NCBI GenBank assembly: GCA_007123515.1 | Contig: SKKY01000052.1 | Coordinates: 1 to 13,139 of the forward strand | Direction: 5' to 3' | DNA from: Clostridia bacterium | GTDB lineage: Bacteria; Bacillota; Peptococcia; Peptococcales; SKKY01 | DNA length: 13,139 nt | In this document: positions 13,078 to 13,139 of the stretch, in pieces | Layout of the letters: every line of letters begins with the position of its first letter | How positions within the stretch are numbered: position 1 is the first letter of the stretch | Position numbers and translations under genes: made by a program | Notes under the pieces: generated by a model | What the model was told of the DNA's origin: nothing | Database searches by the model: none | The model's input: the letters and a program-made list of their open reading frames with translations, nothing else

Positions 13078-13139
13078 ATGGGAGTACAACAAAGCAGAAG
13101 GTCAAAATCAAGAACCAGAAGAAAAAGAGCAGTCTGGAT
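13078..13139 (+). CDS. rpmF: Ribosomal protein L32 (3' end outside window)
   Basis: Only the first 20 codons plus two bases are present, encoding MGVQQSRRSKSRTRRKRAVW. The very basic Arg/Ser/Lys-rich start, the perfect TTAGGAGGTG ribosome binding site (13061-13070, 7 nt before the ATG) and the position right after a DUF177 gene identify it as 50S protein L32. The usual Firmicute opening is MAVPKR/MAVPFR; the GVQQ opening here is less familiar to me. The zinc-binding cysteines, if any, would lie beyond the window. Confidence 0.88.
   Translation, partial: MGVQQSRRSKSRTRRKRAVW

Noticed and set aside
1..13139. Mobile elements, CRISPR arrays, tRNA or rRNA genes, defence genes
   Set aside because: No transposase or integrase genes, regularly spaced repeats or recognisable RNA genes were seen; nearly all DNA is accounted for by metabolic and housekeeping genes.

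Overview
The window looks like chromosomal DNA from an anaerobic, low-G+C fermentative Bacillota (Clostridia or Negativicutes type). The reasons are its A/T-rich coding, strong AGGAGG-type ribosome binding sites, a Veillonella-like sodium-pumping decarboxylase, and a typical Firmicute housekeeping neighbourhood (rsmD, tmcAL, pta, DUF177, rpmF). The species cannot be fixed from the sequence alone. There are no mobile elements, CRISPR arrays, tRNAs or rRNAs.

Region 1 (1-8962) is a collinear gene cluster for turning succinate into propionate: a CoA-transferase whose 5' end lies left of the window, a two-subunit B12-dependent methylmalonyl-CoA mutase, its MeaB chaperone GTPase, methylmalonyl-CoA epimerase, and the four subunits of a biotin-dependent, Na+-translocating methylmalonyl-CoA decarboxylase (order A-D-C-B). 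Together these give a closed cycle. Propionyl-CoA donates CoA to succinate; succinyl-CoA is rearranged to (R)-methylmalonyl-CoA and epimerised to (S); decarboxylation regenerates propionyl-CoA, releases CO2 and exports Na+. All nine genes point the same way with gaps of 36-107 nt. No convincing internal promoter is visible, and the cluster ends at a strong hairpin terminator that is a perfect palindrome. An odd 15-bp hairpin sits between the CoA-transferase and mutase genes.

Region 2 (about 8963-10185) holds rsmD (16S rRNA methyltransferase) overlapping by 1 nt with a gene for a long coiled-coil protein of unknown function. The latter meets the oppositely oriented tmcAL tail-to-tail with a 26-bp overlap.

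Region 3 (10160-13139) has tmcAL (acetate-dependent tRNA modification) on the minus strand, diverging from pta (phosphotransacetylase, probable TTG start). A perfect-consensus sigma-A promoter 2 nt after the pta stop drives a DUF177 protein gene and rpmF (ribosomal protein L32, cut by the right edge). Compared with the arrangement I know from clostridia, coaD (after rsmD) and ackA (after pta) are missing from their usual slots.

Nothing here is an obviously new system. The most useful points are the compact energy-conserving pathway, the gene starts revised from local signals, and several unexplained inverted and direct repeats.
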